Position numbers and translations under genes: made by a program. From an uncultured Alphaproteobacteria bacterium (GTDB lineage Bacteria; Pseudomonadota; Alphaproteobacteria; RF32; CAG-239), in contig CALXVZ010000004.1 of the NCBI GenBank assembly GCA_944392235.1, forward strand, positions 1 to 64,000: 64,000 nucleotides of DNA. Direction: 5' to 3'. Below the pieces are notes generated by a model. The model searched no databases, was not told where the DNA came from, and saw only the letters and a program-made list of their open reading frames with translations. Below are positions 8,386 through 16,294 of this stretch, one piece after another. Position 1 is the first letter of the stretch; every line of letters begins with the position of its first letter.

Positions 8386-9390
8386 TTATCTCAAATACCA
8401 GTCAACAGTTTTAACAATTCCGGTTTCAAAAGTTTCTTGAGCTTTCCAGCCGAGTTCTGTTTCTAGTTTAGTTGCATCAATTGCGTAACGCCGATCATGC
8501 CCCGCCCTGTCTTTAACAAAAGTGATCAAATCTGCGTATTTTCCACTTTTTCTCGGGCATTTTTCATCCAAAATCGCGCAAATTTTATGGACAATTTCAA
8601 GATTGTTGCGCTCATTGCGGCCGCCAACATTATAAGTTTCTCCAGCTTTTCCGGTGTGATAAATCAAATCTATCGCTTTGCAGTGATCCAAAACATAAAG
8701 CCAATCGCGGATGTTTTTACCATCGCCATAAATTGGAATAGGCTTTTCTGCCAAACAATTACTGATAATTTTGGGAATAAGTTTTTCGGGATGCTGTTTC
8801 GGACCATAGTTATTTGAGCAATTTGAAGTGGTCACATTCATGCCAAAGGTATGGAAATAAGCTCTAACCAAAAAATCCGAACTGGCTTTGCTTGCTGAAT
8901 ATGGTGAATTTGGAGCATAAGCCGTTGTTTCTACAAACAAACCTGTTTCTCCAAGCGTACCATAAACTTCATCGGTCGAAATATGATGAAAACGACAATT
9001 CTCATATCCTACTTTATATTGGTTCGGTGCCATCATCCAATATTTTCGTGCAGTCTCTAAAAGATTGAATGTTCCTAAAATATTGGTTTCAATAAACGGA
9101 CGAGGGCCAGTAATTGAATTATCAACATGACTTTCGGCCGCAAAGTGAATAACTCCTCTGATATTATACTTGATAAATAGCTTTTCTAGCATGGAAACAT
9201 CACTAATATCCCCTTGCACAAAGGTATAATTGTTCATGCTCTGACATTCCTTCAAATTATCTAAATTGCCAGCATAGGTCAGCTTATCAAAATTGATAAT
9301 TTGATAATCTGGATATTTTTCACAAAAATAAGGAACAAAATTTGAGCCGATAAAACCGGCACCTCCGGTAACTAAAATTGACTTAGACAT
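8386..9390 (-). CDS. rfbB: dTDP-glucose 4,6-dehydratase
   Basis: Second step of dTDP-L-rhamnose synthesis: removes water from dTDP-glucose to give dTDP-4-keto-6-deoxyglucose, with tightly bound NAD. The sequence shows ILVTGGAGFIGSNF (Rossmann loop), HFAAESHVDNSI, HISTDEVYGTLGE, YSASKASSD (YxxxK) and CSNNYGPKQHPEKLIP, all typical of RmlB. ATG at 9390 is preferred because GGAGAG lies about eight bases upstream. A start at 9411 would add seven residues without support. It overlaps rfbD by 19 bases. The length of 334 residues is slightly short of the usual 350-360. Confidence 0.95.
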   Translation of the reverse strand: MSKSILVTGGAGFIGSNFVPYFCEKYPDYQIINFDKLTYAGNLDNLKECQSMNNYTFVQGDISDVSMLEKLFIKYNIRGVIHFAAESHVDNSITGPRPFIETNILGTFNLLETARKYWMMAPNQYKVGYENCRFHHISTDEVYGTLGETGLFVETTAYAPNSPYSASKASSDFLVRAYFHTFGMNVTTSNCSNNYGPKQHPEKLIPKIISNCLAEKPIPIYGDGKNIRDWLYVLDHCKAIDLIYHTGKAGETYNVGGRNERNNLEIVHKICAILDEKCPRKSGKYADLITFVKDRAGHDRRYAIDATKLETELGWKAQETFETGIVKTVDWYLR

Positions 9391-10202
9391 TTTTTCAAAC
9401 TCTCCTTCCAATGAGGAATATTAATCTTAAAGGTGGATTTAATTTTTTCTTTGCTCAACACACTATAAAAAGGACGAACGGCCTTAGTCGGATATGCCGA
9501 CGAAGGAATGGGATTAACTTTACAATTCATCCCTGATAAACTCATAATTTCACAAGCAAAATCATACCAAGAGCAAATACCCTCATTGGTATAATGGTAA
9601 ACACCTTTGTTTTGCTCATTCATTTGAGGCAAAATTGTAACAATGGCTTCAGCCAAATCACCGGCAAAAGTTGGACTTCCGATTTGGTCTGCAACGACAT
9701 TTATCTCTGATTTTTCGTGTCCGAGACGACGCATTGTTTTCACAAAATTATTACCATAATTGGAGTAGAGCCAAGCCGTGCGAATAATAACTACTTCTTT
9801 GGCATTTTCCCAAACAGCCAGCTCACCGGCTCGCTTGGTGACACCATAAACAGATAACGGATGAGTTTCATCTTCGGAGTGATAAGGCTTATAATTGTGA
9901 CCATCAAAAACATAATCTGTTGAAATATGTATGATTTTTGCACCAGTTAATGCTAAATTTCGTGGACCATCTTCATTAATTTTCTTTGCCAGCTCTTTAT
10001 GATCTTCAGCTTTATCAACTGCAGTATAAGCTGCGCAGTTAATAATTGTTCCAACATCATTATCAGTAATAAACTTTTGAACGGCTACAAAATCCGTAAT
10101 ATCAAGGTCATCAACATCTGTACAGATGGCATCAGGCAAAAGTTTTTTGAGTTCTGTTCCAAGTTGTCCGTTGCAACCTGTGATTAAAATCTTATCTTTC
10201 AT
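9372..10202 (-). CDS. rfbD: dTDP-4-dehydrorhamnose reductase
   Basis: Last step of dTDP-L-rhamnose synthesis: NAD(P)H reduction of dTDP-4-keto-rhamnose. Visible motifs are ILITGCNGQLGTEL (nucleotide loop), NCAAYTAVDKAE, IHISTDYVFDG, YGVTKRAGE (YxxxK) and IIRTAWLYS, with the substrate-site VVADQIGSPTFA. The 276 residues are slightly under the family norm. The start overlaps the end of rfbC by 11 bases, so translation is probably coupled. Confidence 0.95.
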   Translation of the reverse strand: MKDKILITGCNGQLGTELKKLLPDAICTDVDDLDITDFVAVQKFITDNDVGTIINCAAYTAVDKAEDHKELAKKINEDGPRNLALTGAKIIHISTDYVFDGHNYKPYHSEDETHPLSVYGVTKRAGELAVWENAKEVVIIRTAWLYSNYGNNFVKTMRRLGHEKSEINVVADQIGSPTFAGDLAEAIVTILPQMNEQNKGVYHYTNEGICSWYDFACEIMSLSGMNCKVNPIPSSAYPTKAVRPFYSVLSKEKIKSTFKINIPHWKESLKKCLSQF

Positions 10203-10740
10203 CGGGAATGTCCTTTAATTTATTGGCCAAACGATCCTTTTCAGATGTAATCACCTTTTCAGCCGGAATTTTCCAATCAATACCAATTTCTGGATCATCA
10301 TAGCGAATGCCAAACTCAGATTCTTTACAATAAAAATTATCGCATTTATAAGCAAATACGGCCTCGTCACTCAAAACCGAAAACCCGTGCAAGAAATGAC
10401 GTGGGATAAATAGTTGACGATTATTTTCATCAGATAATTCAACCGCTACATGCTGACCAAACGTTGGAGACCCTCGGCGAACATCAACAGCAACATCAAG
10501 CACTCGTCCTTTTAAGACACGAACAAGTTTAGCCTGAGAGTATTCTCCAAGTTGACAATGCAACCCCCGAATAACTCCATAGCTAGATTTTGATTGATTA
10601 TCTTGTACGAAACGATTGACTATGCCATTTTTGATAAACTCGGCCTCATTATAGCTTTCAAAAAAATAACCTCTGGCATCTTCAAAAACTTTGGGTTCTA
10701 TAATAAAAACCCCATCAATGTTGGTTTTAATAAAGTTCAT
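10192..10740 (-). CDS. rfbC: dTDP-4-dehydrorhamnose 3,5-epimerase
   Basis: Third step of dTDP-L-rhamnose synthesis: cupin-fold epimerisation at C3 and C5 of dTDP-4-keto-6-deoxyglucose. The chain shows FEDARGYFFESYNE, then VIRGLHCQ (catalytic His), DVAVDVRRGSPTFG, and FIPRHFLHGFSVLS. Full length at 182 residues. It overlaps rfbA by 14 bases and rfbD by 11, so the four rfb genes are packed head to tail in the order A-C-D-B. Confidence 0.95.
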   Translation of the reverse strand: MNFIKTNIDGVFIIEPKVFEDARGYFFESYNEAEFIKNGIVNRFVQDNQSKSSYGVIRGLHCQLGEYSQAKLVRVLKGRVLDVAVDVRRGSPTFGQHVAVELSDENNRQLFIPRHFLHGFSVLSDEAVFAYKCDNFYCKESEFGIRYDDPEIGIDWKIPAEKVITSEKDRLANKLKDIPDER

Positions 10741-11614
10741 GATATTCCTCGTATACTTTCTGCAAATAAGTTTTATAGGTTCCGTTTTTTAGCTGGTTAA
10801 TAAGTTCTTTCATTTGTTTGTCATCAATGAAACCACGCCGATATGCAATTTCTTCAATGCAAGCAATTTTAAGCCCTTGCCTTTTCTCAATAATCTGCAC
10901 AAAAGCACCTGATTCCATTAGGCTTTCCGGTGTTCCGGCATCAAGCCAGGCATTTCCACGTCGCATGGGAACAACCGACATTCTCCCTTCTTTAAGATAC
11001 AAATTATTTAGGTCGGTAATTTCTAACTCTCCTCGAGCCGATGGCTTTAGGTTCCGAACTTTTTCAGCAACATCTGAAGGATAAAAATATAATCCAACCG
11101 AAGCATAATTTGATTTTGGCTGTTTGGGTTTTTCCTCAATAGATATAGCATTTAAATTTTCATCAAACTCTACAACCCCAAACCGCTCAGGATCCGAAAC
11201 ATGATAAGCGAAAATCGTTGCTCTTTGTCCTTGATTTTTAAGAACTTCTTCTTTGAAATGTTGAAATTGATCTCCCATATAAAAGATATTATCACCTAAA
11301 ATCAAACAAACATCATCTCTTTCGATAAAGTCGGCCCCAATTGTAAAGGCTTGTGCAATACCTTTAGGTTCGTTTTGAATAGCGTAATGAATGGTCAGCC
11401 CAAGATGACTGCCATCACCAAAGAGCTCTTCAATATTCGGGGTATCTTTCGGAGTTGAAATAATCAAAATCTCTTTAATCCCAAATAACATTAAGGTTGA
11501 CAGAGGATAATAAATCATTGGTTTATCATAAACCGGCAGTAGTTGCTTTGATGTCGTCTTGGTAAGTGGGTATAAACGAGTACCACTCCCTCCGGCTAAT
11601 ATTATTCCTTTCAT
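10727..11614 (-). CDS. rfbA: Glucose-1-phosphate thymidylyltransferase
   Basis: First step of dTDP-L-rhamnose synthesis: dTTP plus glucose-1-phosphate gives dTDP-glucose and pyrophosphate. The N-terminal nucleotidyltransferase signature MKGIILAGGSGTRLYPLT is intact, followed by KQLLPVYDKPMIYYPLS, LILGDNIFYM, EEKPKQPKSNYASVGLYFY and GNAWLDAGTPESL. Full length (295 residues). It starts one base after the RgpF-like gene ends. This completes the rhamnose pathway and ties the operon to a rhamnose-containing surface glycan. Confidence 0.95.
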   Translation of the reverse strand: MKGIILAGGSGTRLYPLTKTTSKQLLPVYDKPMIYYPLSTLMLFGIKEILIISTPKDTPNIEELFGDGSHLGLTIHYAIQNEPKGIAQAFTIGADFIERDDVCLILGDNIFYMGDQFQHFKEEVLKNQGQRATIFAYHVSDPERFGVVEFDENLNAISIEEKPKQPKSNYASVGLYFYPSDVAEKVRNLKPSARGELEITDLNNLYLKEGRMSVVPMRRGNAWLDAGTPESLMESGAFVQIIEKRQGLKIACIEEIAYRRGFIDDKQMKELINQLKNGTYKTYLQKVYEEYHELY

Positions 11615-11615
11615 T

Positions 11616-12467
11616 CTATGTTCTCCTTAAATTTAAAACCGGTAATTTGCAGATTTTAATGATTATTTTTCCGGATTTTGTGCGTTTCTTTTGATAGAAA
11701 AAGCGCTTAATTCGGGATTTTAGAAATGCTTTGCCATAATGATATTGTTTTATTCCCTCTATTCGTTTTCCTTGTGCCAATACCGCACAGCCAAATAGTC
11801 GTTCGTAAACGTGAGCCTTCGTTCCCTCTTTGATTCTGCCGTCGGTTTGGGCAAAATCGTTGATGTTTATTTGTAAAAAGGGTTTGAGTAGTTTGGCTCT
11901 TGTCATAAACATTGAGCCAGCTATAAATTCCACTTTATCTATCTCAGGCAAATGAAGCTGAGCCATTTCTGACTTAATTTTCTCCAGCAAGTTCTGGTAA
12001 GCATGTTTTTCTGAGGTTAAACAATATTTGCTTCCAAGCATACCGATAGTATCATCTTCTGAAAATTTTGCATAACTTAGCTTAATCTGTTCAGAACTTC
12101 CGAGCAGTGCCTCACACAAAACTTCTCCCCAAATTGCATTATCCATTCTATTACCGTTAATAATGGTATAATTGCCTTCATTTTTATTCTTGGTATGGAC
12201 TTTGAGGATATAGTCATAGCTATCCAAATCTATTTTATGCAAGAAATCTATAAACGGACCGATGTCATAACCGCGATTTTCGACTTGCCAGATAGTAGCT
12301 TTCGGAAAGGCTTGCTTTATCTTTGTTTCTGCCTCCTCATCTTTTGCGGTCATTGTTACATATAAATCATAGTCAACGCCGGATTTATCCATATTTTGCA
12401 GTTTCGAGATTATCTCGGGCAGTTGGTCCATGTAGTATAAATGCAAATGTACCGCTGTTTTCATCAT
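11616..12467 (-). CDS. RgpF-like rhamnan synthesis family protein
   Basis: About 283 residues, covering an RgpF/rhamnan-synthesis-F type domain without extra modules: AVHLHLYYMDQLPEII, VENRGYDIGPFIDFL, YILKVHTKNK, and FIAGSMFMTRAKLLKP near the C-terminal third. The family is associated with rhamnose-containing O-chain and capsule synthesis. The ATG at 12467 is chosen. A GTG at 12470 and an ATG at 12464 are also in frame. The upstream GT2 stop is immediately adjacent. The C-terminus is basic (SRIKRFFYQKKRTKSGK), suggesting membrane-surface contact. Confidence 0.75.
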   Translation of the reverse strand: MMKTAVHLHLYYMDQLPEIISKLQNMDKSGVDYDLYVTMTAKDEEAETKIKQAFPKATIWQVENRGYDIGPFIDFLHKIDLDSYDYILKVHTKNKNEGNYTIINGNRMDNAIWGEVLCEALLGSSEQIKLSYAKFSEDDTIGMLGSKYCLTSEKHAYQNLLEKIKSEMAQLHLPEIDKVEFIAGSMFMTRAKLLKPFLQININDFAQTDGRIKEGTKAHVYERLFGCAVLAQGKRIEGIKQYHYGKAFLKSRIKRFFYQKKRTKSGKIIIKICKLPVLNLRRT

Positions 12468-12470
12468 CAC

Positions 12471-13484
12471 CTACCCTCGCCAATGCAGTGCTAAATTGCA
12501 GGTTTTTAGCAGCAGATTGTTTTCTATCGGCAACTCTGTCTTTTTCAGTAGTTTTGATGAATTTACTCCGCCGAACACAATCGCGTTTAAGCATCTTTTC
12601 ACCAAGTATCTGCCACATACTTGACTGAATTCTTTGGCTGGAACTAATGGATGTTGTTGATTTGCCTCGTTGATTTTGCTTAAAACTTGCTCTATCTTTT
12701 CCAATACAGAAACATCTTTGATATGGCATTTACCTTTGGTCACATACTTATCAAAGATTTCCTTTTCTTCCTCGCTCAACTCAATCCCCGCATATTCAAA
12801 CCAATGCGCATGAAAGTCGCATTGCTCTGCAAATATCTCCGGCTTCTTCCTTTTAGACACCATATCCTTATGGAAACGGTAGCGATACAATACCTCCGAC
12901 ATATTAGCCAACTTCGCATATTGTCCGATATCGTAATAAAACTTACGATCATTCAAGCTCACATACTCTTCTTTATAACGAATATGATGTTCCTCGACTA
13001 AACTACGGCGATACATGCTTGTTGGATGATGAATACTTGACTTAAACAGTAATAAAGCTCTGATTTCTGCATCAGCTTTTGGGTTTTCTATGGTCTTAAA
13101 ACGATTGATTTCGCCAAATTTTTTATATGCTGTTCCAACAAGCCCGACTTCCAGATGATTTTCTAGATACGCTACTTGCTTCTCCAACCGCTGCGGTTGA
13201 GAAATATCATCATGATTCATTACGGCGATAAATTCACCTTTAGCTAAATCCAGCAAGCGATTGTAACTCTTAGCAACTCCTAAAGTTTGCTCATTCTCAA
13301 AATATTTAATCCGAGAATCTTGATATAAAGACACAATCTCTTTTAACTGCACATTCTCAGGACTATCATTCAAGATGATAAACTCATAGTCCTCATAACT
13401 TTGTTCTAATATACTCTTGATTGCTTGCCTTAAATACTCGTCCTTTGTATTATATATCGGCATTATAACACTGACTTTAGGCAA
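12471..13484 (-). CDS. Family 2 glycosyltransferase
   Basis: GT-A fold inverting transferase: VSVIMPIYNTKDEYLRQAI at the N-terminus, EFIILNDSPEN, then FIAVMNHDDISQP (the DxD-like metal and nucleotide site) and an acceptor region with HHPTSMYRRSLVEE. The start is placed at a TTG (13484) because AAGGAGAG lies at proper distance there. The ATG at 13523 gives 13 extra residues, a poor ribosome site and a deep overlap with the upstream gene. With the TTG start the overlap is only eight bases, as elsewhere in this operon. It probably transfers an early sugar of the repeat unit in the cytoplasm. Confidence 0.85.
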   Translation of the reverse strand: MPKVSVIMPIYNTKDEYLRQAIKSILEQSYEDYEFIILNDSPENVQLKEIVSLYQDSRIKYFENEQTLGVAKSYNRLLDLAKGEFIAVMNHDDISQPQRLEKQVAYLENHLEVGLVGTAYKKFGEINRFKTIENPKADAEIRALLLFKSSIHHPTSMYRRSLVEEHHIRYKEEYVSLNDRKFYYDIGQYAKLANMSEVLYRYRFHKDMVSKRKKPEIFAEQCDFHAHWFEYAGIELSEEEKEIFDKYVTKGKCHIKDVSVLEKIEQVLSKINEANQQHPLVPAKEFSQVCGRYLVKRCLNAIVFGGVNSSKLLKKTELPIENNLLLKTCNLALHWRG

Positions 13485-14067
13485 TACAACTCTCCTTGTT
13501 TTCAAGTCCGTTTCTCTTAACAAAGTGAAAAACTGTAATACGACTTACCCCAAAGCGACGAGCTATTTCAGCCTTAGTAACCTTTTGCAATAAAAGTTGG
13601 CGAATTTCTTCTTCTTTACCTTCCAGTCTCTTTTTAACGATTGCACCAAACGGACGACCGAGCTTCAATCCTTCATCTTTCTTTTGTTGCAAAACTTTTT
13701 TAGTATTTTTAGAGATTAAGCGACTACGAACTTCTATAGCAACGTCAATACCTTTGAAAAAATCGTCAGTTAAATTTTGAACTTTGAAATCATAACCATC
13801 TTCAATAGATTGAACGGACAAATTATGCTGTTTGCAAAAAACTAAATTGTCTTTAATTTCTGTAAGAGATTCGCCTAAACTACTAATATTATATACTAAA
13901 ACTCCATCGCAAGACGGCAGAATTGTTTCTTGAATATTAGCGAAAGAGGCATCCACATAAACACACTCTAGACGGACACTGTTATCTTTAGCATAAGACA
14001 AAAGAGCTTGATGTTGGCGGATTTGCTCCGTTTTGCTAGCGTTATTCTGAATGTAACCTATCTGCAT
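13477..14067 (-). CDS. Catalytically degenerate serine-recombinase paralogue, probable DNA-binding regulator
   Basis: 196 residues from ATG 14067 (an ATG at 14097 is also possible), the same length as the invertase encoded at 14331-14921, and colinear with it. Where the invertase has GYIRVSTD, this protein has GYIQNNAS, so the nucleophilic serine and its arginine are gone. The ELSRLGRNL motif has become NISSLGESL, removing both active-site arginines. The C-terminal part is conserved: LKLGRPFG, then an HTH (VTKAEIARRFGVSRITVFHFVK). It heads the polysaccharide operon and overlaps the GT2 gene. Recombination is very unlikely. Regulation through the retained HTH is inferred. Confidence 0.75.
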   Translation of the reverse strand: MQIGYIQNNASKTEQIRQHQALLSYAKDNSVRLECVYVDASFANIQETILPSCDGVLVYNISSLGESLTEIKDNLVFCKQHNLSVQSIEDGYDFKVQNLTDDFFKGIDVAIEVRSRLISKNTKKVLQQKKDEGLKLGRPFGAIVKKRLEGKEEEIRQLLLQKVTKAEIARRFGVSRITVFHFVKRNGLENKESCIA

Positions 14068-14330
14068 ATCCAATCCGTGATATTCAAAAATCACCATTTT
14101 CGCAGAATTGATTGCTAACCAATTATAAATACGATAAAAAGATATTATTTCCCTTTGTGTGTAAATAAAAAATATTTATCTTGAAAATATAAAAATATTT
14201 GATATTATACCTATACTTACTATTAAAAATAAATGGTGGTTTTTGAACGCGGTTTATTTTTAGCATACTTTATCTGACAATTCTTTTCTGTTCTTATAAG
14301 TAGTTTAACAACTATTTATAAGGACTAATT
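14068..14330. promoter_or_regulatory. Divergent promoter region between dead and intact recombinase genes
   Basis: Forward candidate promoter for the invertase: TTGAAC (14243-14248), 17-base spacer, TACTTT (14266-14271). Perfect 10-bp inverted arms TAAAAATAAA (14224-14233) and TTTATTTTTA (14253-14262) bracket that -35 box. A shorter repeat TAGTT/AACTA (14301-14314) lies before the start codon. On the reverse strand a TATAAT (14204-14209) preceded by G could serve the polysaccharide operon, with a poor -35. No long inverted repeats typical of an invertible promoter were found inside this interval. Confidence 0.5.
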
Positions 14331-14921
14331 ATGATATATGGATATATAAGGGTCAGCACAGACCATCAGAATACAGCAAATCAACATCACGAAATTGAAT
14401 TATTTGCTCAAAAACAAGAAATCATCATTAATAAATGGGTTCAAGAAGTCATTTCTTCACGAAAGCCTTTACATGATCGTAAATTAGGAAAACTTCTTAA
14501 AAAGCTAAAAAAAGGTGATATTCTCATTGCAACAGAATTATCTAGACTAGGTAGAAATTTGCTTGAAGTTATGGGGATTTTACAAAAATGCTTGGAAAAA
14601 GATTGCCAAATATGGACCTTAAAAGAAAATTATAGATTAGGTGCAGATATACAATCCAAAGTCTTAGCTTTTGCCTTTAGTTTAGCCAGTGAAATTGAAC
14701 GTCAACTAATATCTGAGCGAACCAGATTGTCTCTTCAACGACTTAAAGATGAAGGAAAACATCTTGGTCGCCCTTATGGAACTTCTTATCAAAAACTCCA
14801 AAAGGAACATGATAGAATAAAAAGATTAGTAGAAAAAGGCTTAACGAAAGCTGAAATCGCCCGAAGTCTTGGATGTTCTTGGTTGACTATTCACCGATAC
14901 ATACAAAGAAATTTCAAGTAA
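14331..14921 (+). CDS. Serine recombinase, Mpi/Hin-type DNA invertase
   Basis: 196 residues with all catalytic elements of small serine recombinases: YGYIRVSTDHQ with the nucleophilic Ser at residue 9, ELSRLGRNLLEV with both arginines, LASEIERQLISERT with the conserved E and R, and a C-terminal HTH (LTKAEIARSLGCSWLTIHRYI). The block WTLKENYRLG and the overall pattern resemble Mpi, the Bacteroides global invertase that flips capsule promoters. That similarity is from memory of the family. The enzyme probably inverts DNA segments, acting at sites near or elsewhere in the genome. It is divergent from the polysaccharide operon and has its own terminator. Confidence 0.85.
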   Translation: MIYGYIRVSTDHQNTANQHHEIELFAQKQEIIINKWVQEVISSRKPLHDRKLGKLLKKLKKGDILIATELSRLGRNLLEVMGILQKCLEKDCQIWTLKENYRLGADIQSKVLAFAFSLASEIERQLISERTRLSLQRLKDEGKHLGRPYGTSYQKLQKEHDRIKRLVEKGLTKAEIARSLGCSWLTIHRYIQRNFK

Positions 14922-14930
14922 TCTAATTAT

Positions 14931-14965
14931 GGCTTCCTTTTTCTACAGAAAGGAAGTCTTTTTAT
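14931..14965 (+). terminator. Rho-independent terminator after invertase gene
   Basis: Ten-base-pair stem GGCTTCCTTT / AAAGGAAGTC (one G-U pair) with an eight-base loop, followed by TTTTTAT, 10 bases after the invertase stop. Confidence 0.85.
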
Positions 14966-15020
14966 ATTTTTAACATTTATCTAATTATATACTATATTAT
15001 TAAACATCTCATTTTTTAGT

Positions 15021-15085
15021 CCGTGGATTCAATATTTTTACTTTGTATAGGTTTTATTACTTTTACTAAATTCGCTTATCCACGG
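15021..15085. repeat. Inverted DnaA-box-like pair around AT-rich spacer
   Basis: CCGTGGAT (15021-15028) and ATCCACGG (15078-15085) are perfect 8-bp inverted arms 49 bases apart. The right arm lies within TTATCCACG (15076-15084), one base from the DnaA box consensus TTATCCACA. The spacer is almost pure A+T. With a replication-type ATPase 1.2 kb away this could be part of an element's origin, but two weak boxes alone do not establish that. Confidence 0.35.
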
Positions 15086-15140
15086 GTTGTTTATGGAGAT
15101 ATATAATATAATTTTATATGTTAAGTATGTTTAATAATGT

Positions 15141-15180
15141 AAAAAGGGCTCTCTGTACAATGAGAAAGCCCTATGTTTTT
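15141..15180. terminator. Bidirectional terminator
   Basis: The hairpin arms AGGGCT...AGCCCT (15145-15172), with an inner CTC/GAG pairing, are flanked by AAAAA before and a run of T after. It reads as a terminator on both strands and serves the small membrane protein gene whose stop is at 15181. Confidence 0.8.
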
Positions 15181-15408
15181 TTATTTGTTAACCCAATCAG
15201 ATAATTCATCCCATAAATCCGCAATCCACTCTATGAAATAAACAAACGAGGTAATTATTGTTAGAATAAAACCTCCTAACAATAAGGCACTAGTTTGTTC
15301 ATCTTTAACCATATAAGATGCCCAGATGAATCCTAATGCTATTAAAAACCAAAATAATCCTGTTTTTCGTTCTACAAATAGAACAAAAAATTTTGCTAAT
15401 TTTTTCAT
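15181..15408 (-). CDS. Small two-helix membrane protein
   Basis: 75 residues with a basic N-terminus (MKKLAKFFVLFVERKTG) and two predicted membrane helices: LFWFLIALGFIWASYM, then ALLLGGFILTIITSFVYFI. It has an acidic tail (WIADLWDELSDWVNK). It ends directly at a bidirectional terminator and is the only gene on the reverse strand between the invertase and the replication ATPase gene. No family is recognised. Superinfection or element-maintenance roles are possible but unsupported. Confidence 0.55.
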   Translation of the reverse strand: MKKLAKFFVLFVERKTGLFWFLIALGFIWASYMVKDEQTSALLLGGFILTIITSFVYFIEWIADLWDELSDWVNK

Positions 15409-15742
15409 AATGATATTTATTTATTAGAATTATATATTTACCTTTCATAATTATAGCATATATTTAGCAAAAAAGCAAGATAAAATATAATTTTTATCAT
15501 TTAACATATTAAAAAATCTTCATAAAGAGACTAAAATAATAACTTTTGTAAAATTCAGCAGAACTTAAACATAATAATACCTATTTACAATGTGTTATAA
15601 CCATTCAAAGAATCTGTTATAGTTGTATTGTCGTGTATTTTGGGATTTGTAAAACAGATTTTAAAATTTTTTTATTTTTACAACTTAACTTCTTAGTCTC
15701 AAGGTACAGAAAATCTATATAGCTTTTATTCTTTTAGTAAAA

Positions 15743-15778
15743 GTTATTGTCGTTGATGACATAAACTTTAAAATCAAC
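15743..15778 (+). repeat. TTGTCGTTGATGACATAAACTTT-type motif, copy A
   Basis: The segment GTTATTGTCGTTGATGAC followed by ATAAACTTTAAAATCAA matches 18749-18785 at about 30 of 36 positions, and a looser form lies at 23274-23306. A shorter related copy is at 15816-15836 (TGACGTTGATGACACG). All are in the same orientation and in non-coding DNA of the accessory region. They may bind an element-encoded protein. Confidence 0.6.
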
Positions 15779-16083
15779 TTGTAACTTTCAGATGTTAAAA
15801 GTTAAATAGATTAAATGACGTTGATGACACGTTTTCATTAATTGATATTCATATAAATAAACAAAACTTAATTTGTATCCGTCTTTTAACCATATGACTC
15901 AATATTTTTATTTGATATAAGATTAACTATATTTTTATCACATAGTTTGTTATGGGTTGATTTAGCCTCGTTTATGTGAGTGTTTTGATTAAGATGTATC
16001 TGTTCTAAAACATTTGGAAATACAATATATTTTTTTATTTTTGTAATCCATTTATTTCTTTTGTGTTTTTTTTATTTGGTATT

Positions 16084-16200
16084 TTTATATAAATATATAT
16101 AAGTTTATTAAAACTATAAAATAAAAAAACAACATATATTATTATAAAACAATAACTTACAATGTTTTTCTTCTTAGGTTTTTAGACTTAAACTTAAAAC
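16084..16200 (+). repeat. 117-bp direct repeat, copy 1
   Basis: This stretch matches 18334-18450 at an exact offset of 2,250 bases, with about seven mismatches in 117. The shared core includes TTATATAAATATATATAAG and the TAGGTTTTTAGACTTAAACT block. The two copies bracket the replication-type ATPase gene and its leader. They could be recombination, replication-control or duplication scars. Confidence 0.85.
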
Positions 16201-16243
16201 TAATTATAAATACTTAAAGAAAAACCTATATATAATATATAAA

Positions 16244-16273
16244 AGCAACCTTTGAAATATTTCAAAGGTTGCT
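16244..16273 (-). terminator. Long perfect palindrome, terminator of the ATPase gene
   Basis: The arms AGCAACCTTTGAAAT and ATTTCAAAGGTTGCT form a perfect 30-base palindrome, followed on the reverse strand by TTTTATATA. It lies 21 bases after the ATPase stop codon and probably ends that transcript. A palindrome this long could also extrude a cruciform. Confidence 0.75.
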
Positions 16274-16294
16274 CTATTGATGATAAAATAAATA

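Larger units (their letters stand above)
15409..16243. other. AT-rich non-coding stretch with repeats (possible origin/control region)
   Basis: No convincing gene is seen in about 830 bases. Contents: a nested hairpin at 15596-15621 (TATAAC...ATTC-AAA-GAAT...GTTATA), two copies of the GTCGTTGATGACA-type motif (15743-15778 and 15816-15836), and the first copy of a 117-bp direct repeat (16084-16200) just before the replication-ATPase terminator. The base composition is close to pure A+T over long runs, as in many replication origins. That role is inferred. Confidence 0.4.

Noticed and set aside
12385..12729. Reverse 114-residue frame
   Set aside because: It lies inside the GT2 and RgpF-like genes in another frame and has the composition of a shadow.
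14068..14330. Invertible capsule promoter between the two recombinase genes
   Set aside because: Only a 10-bp AT-only repeat was seen and no second, longer inverted copy. Inversion of this interval cannot be claimed from sequence alone.
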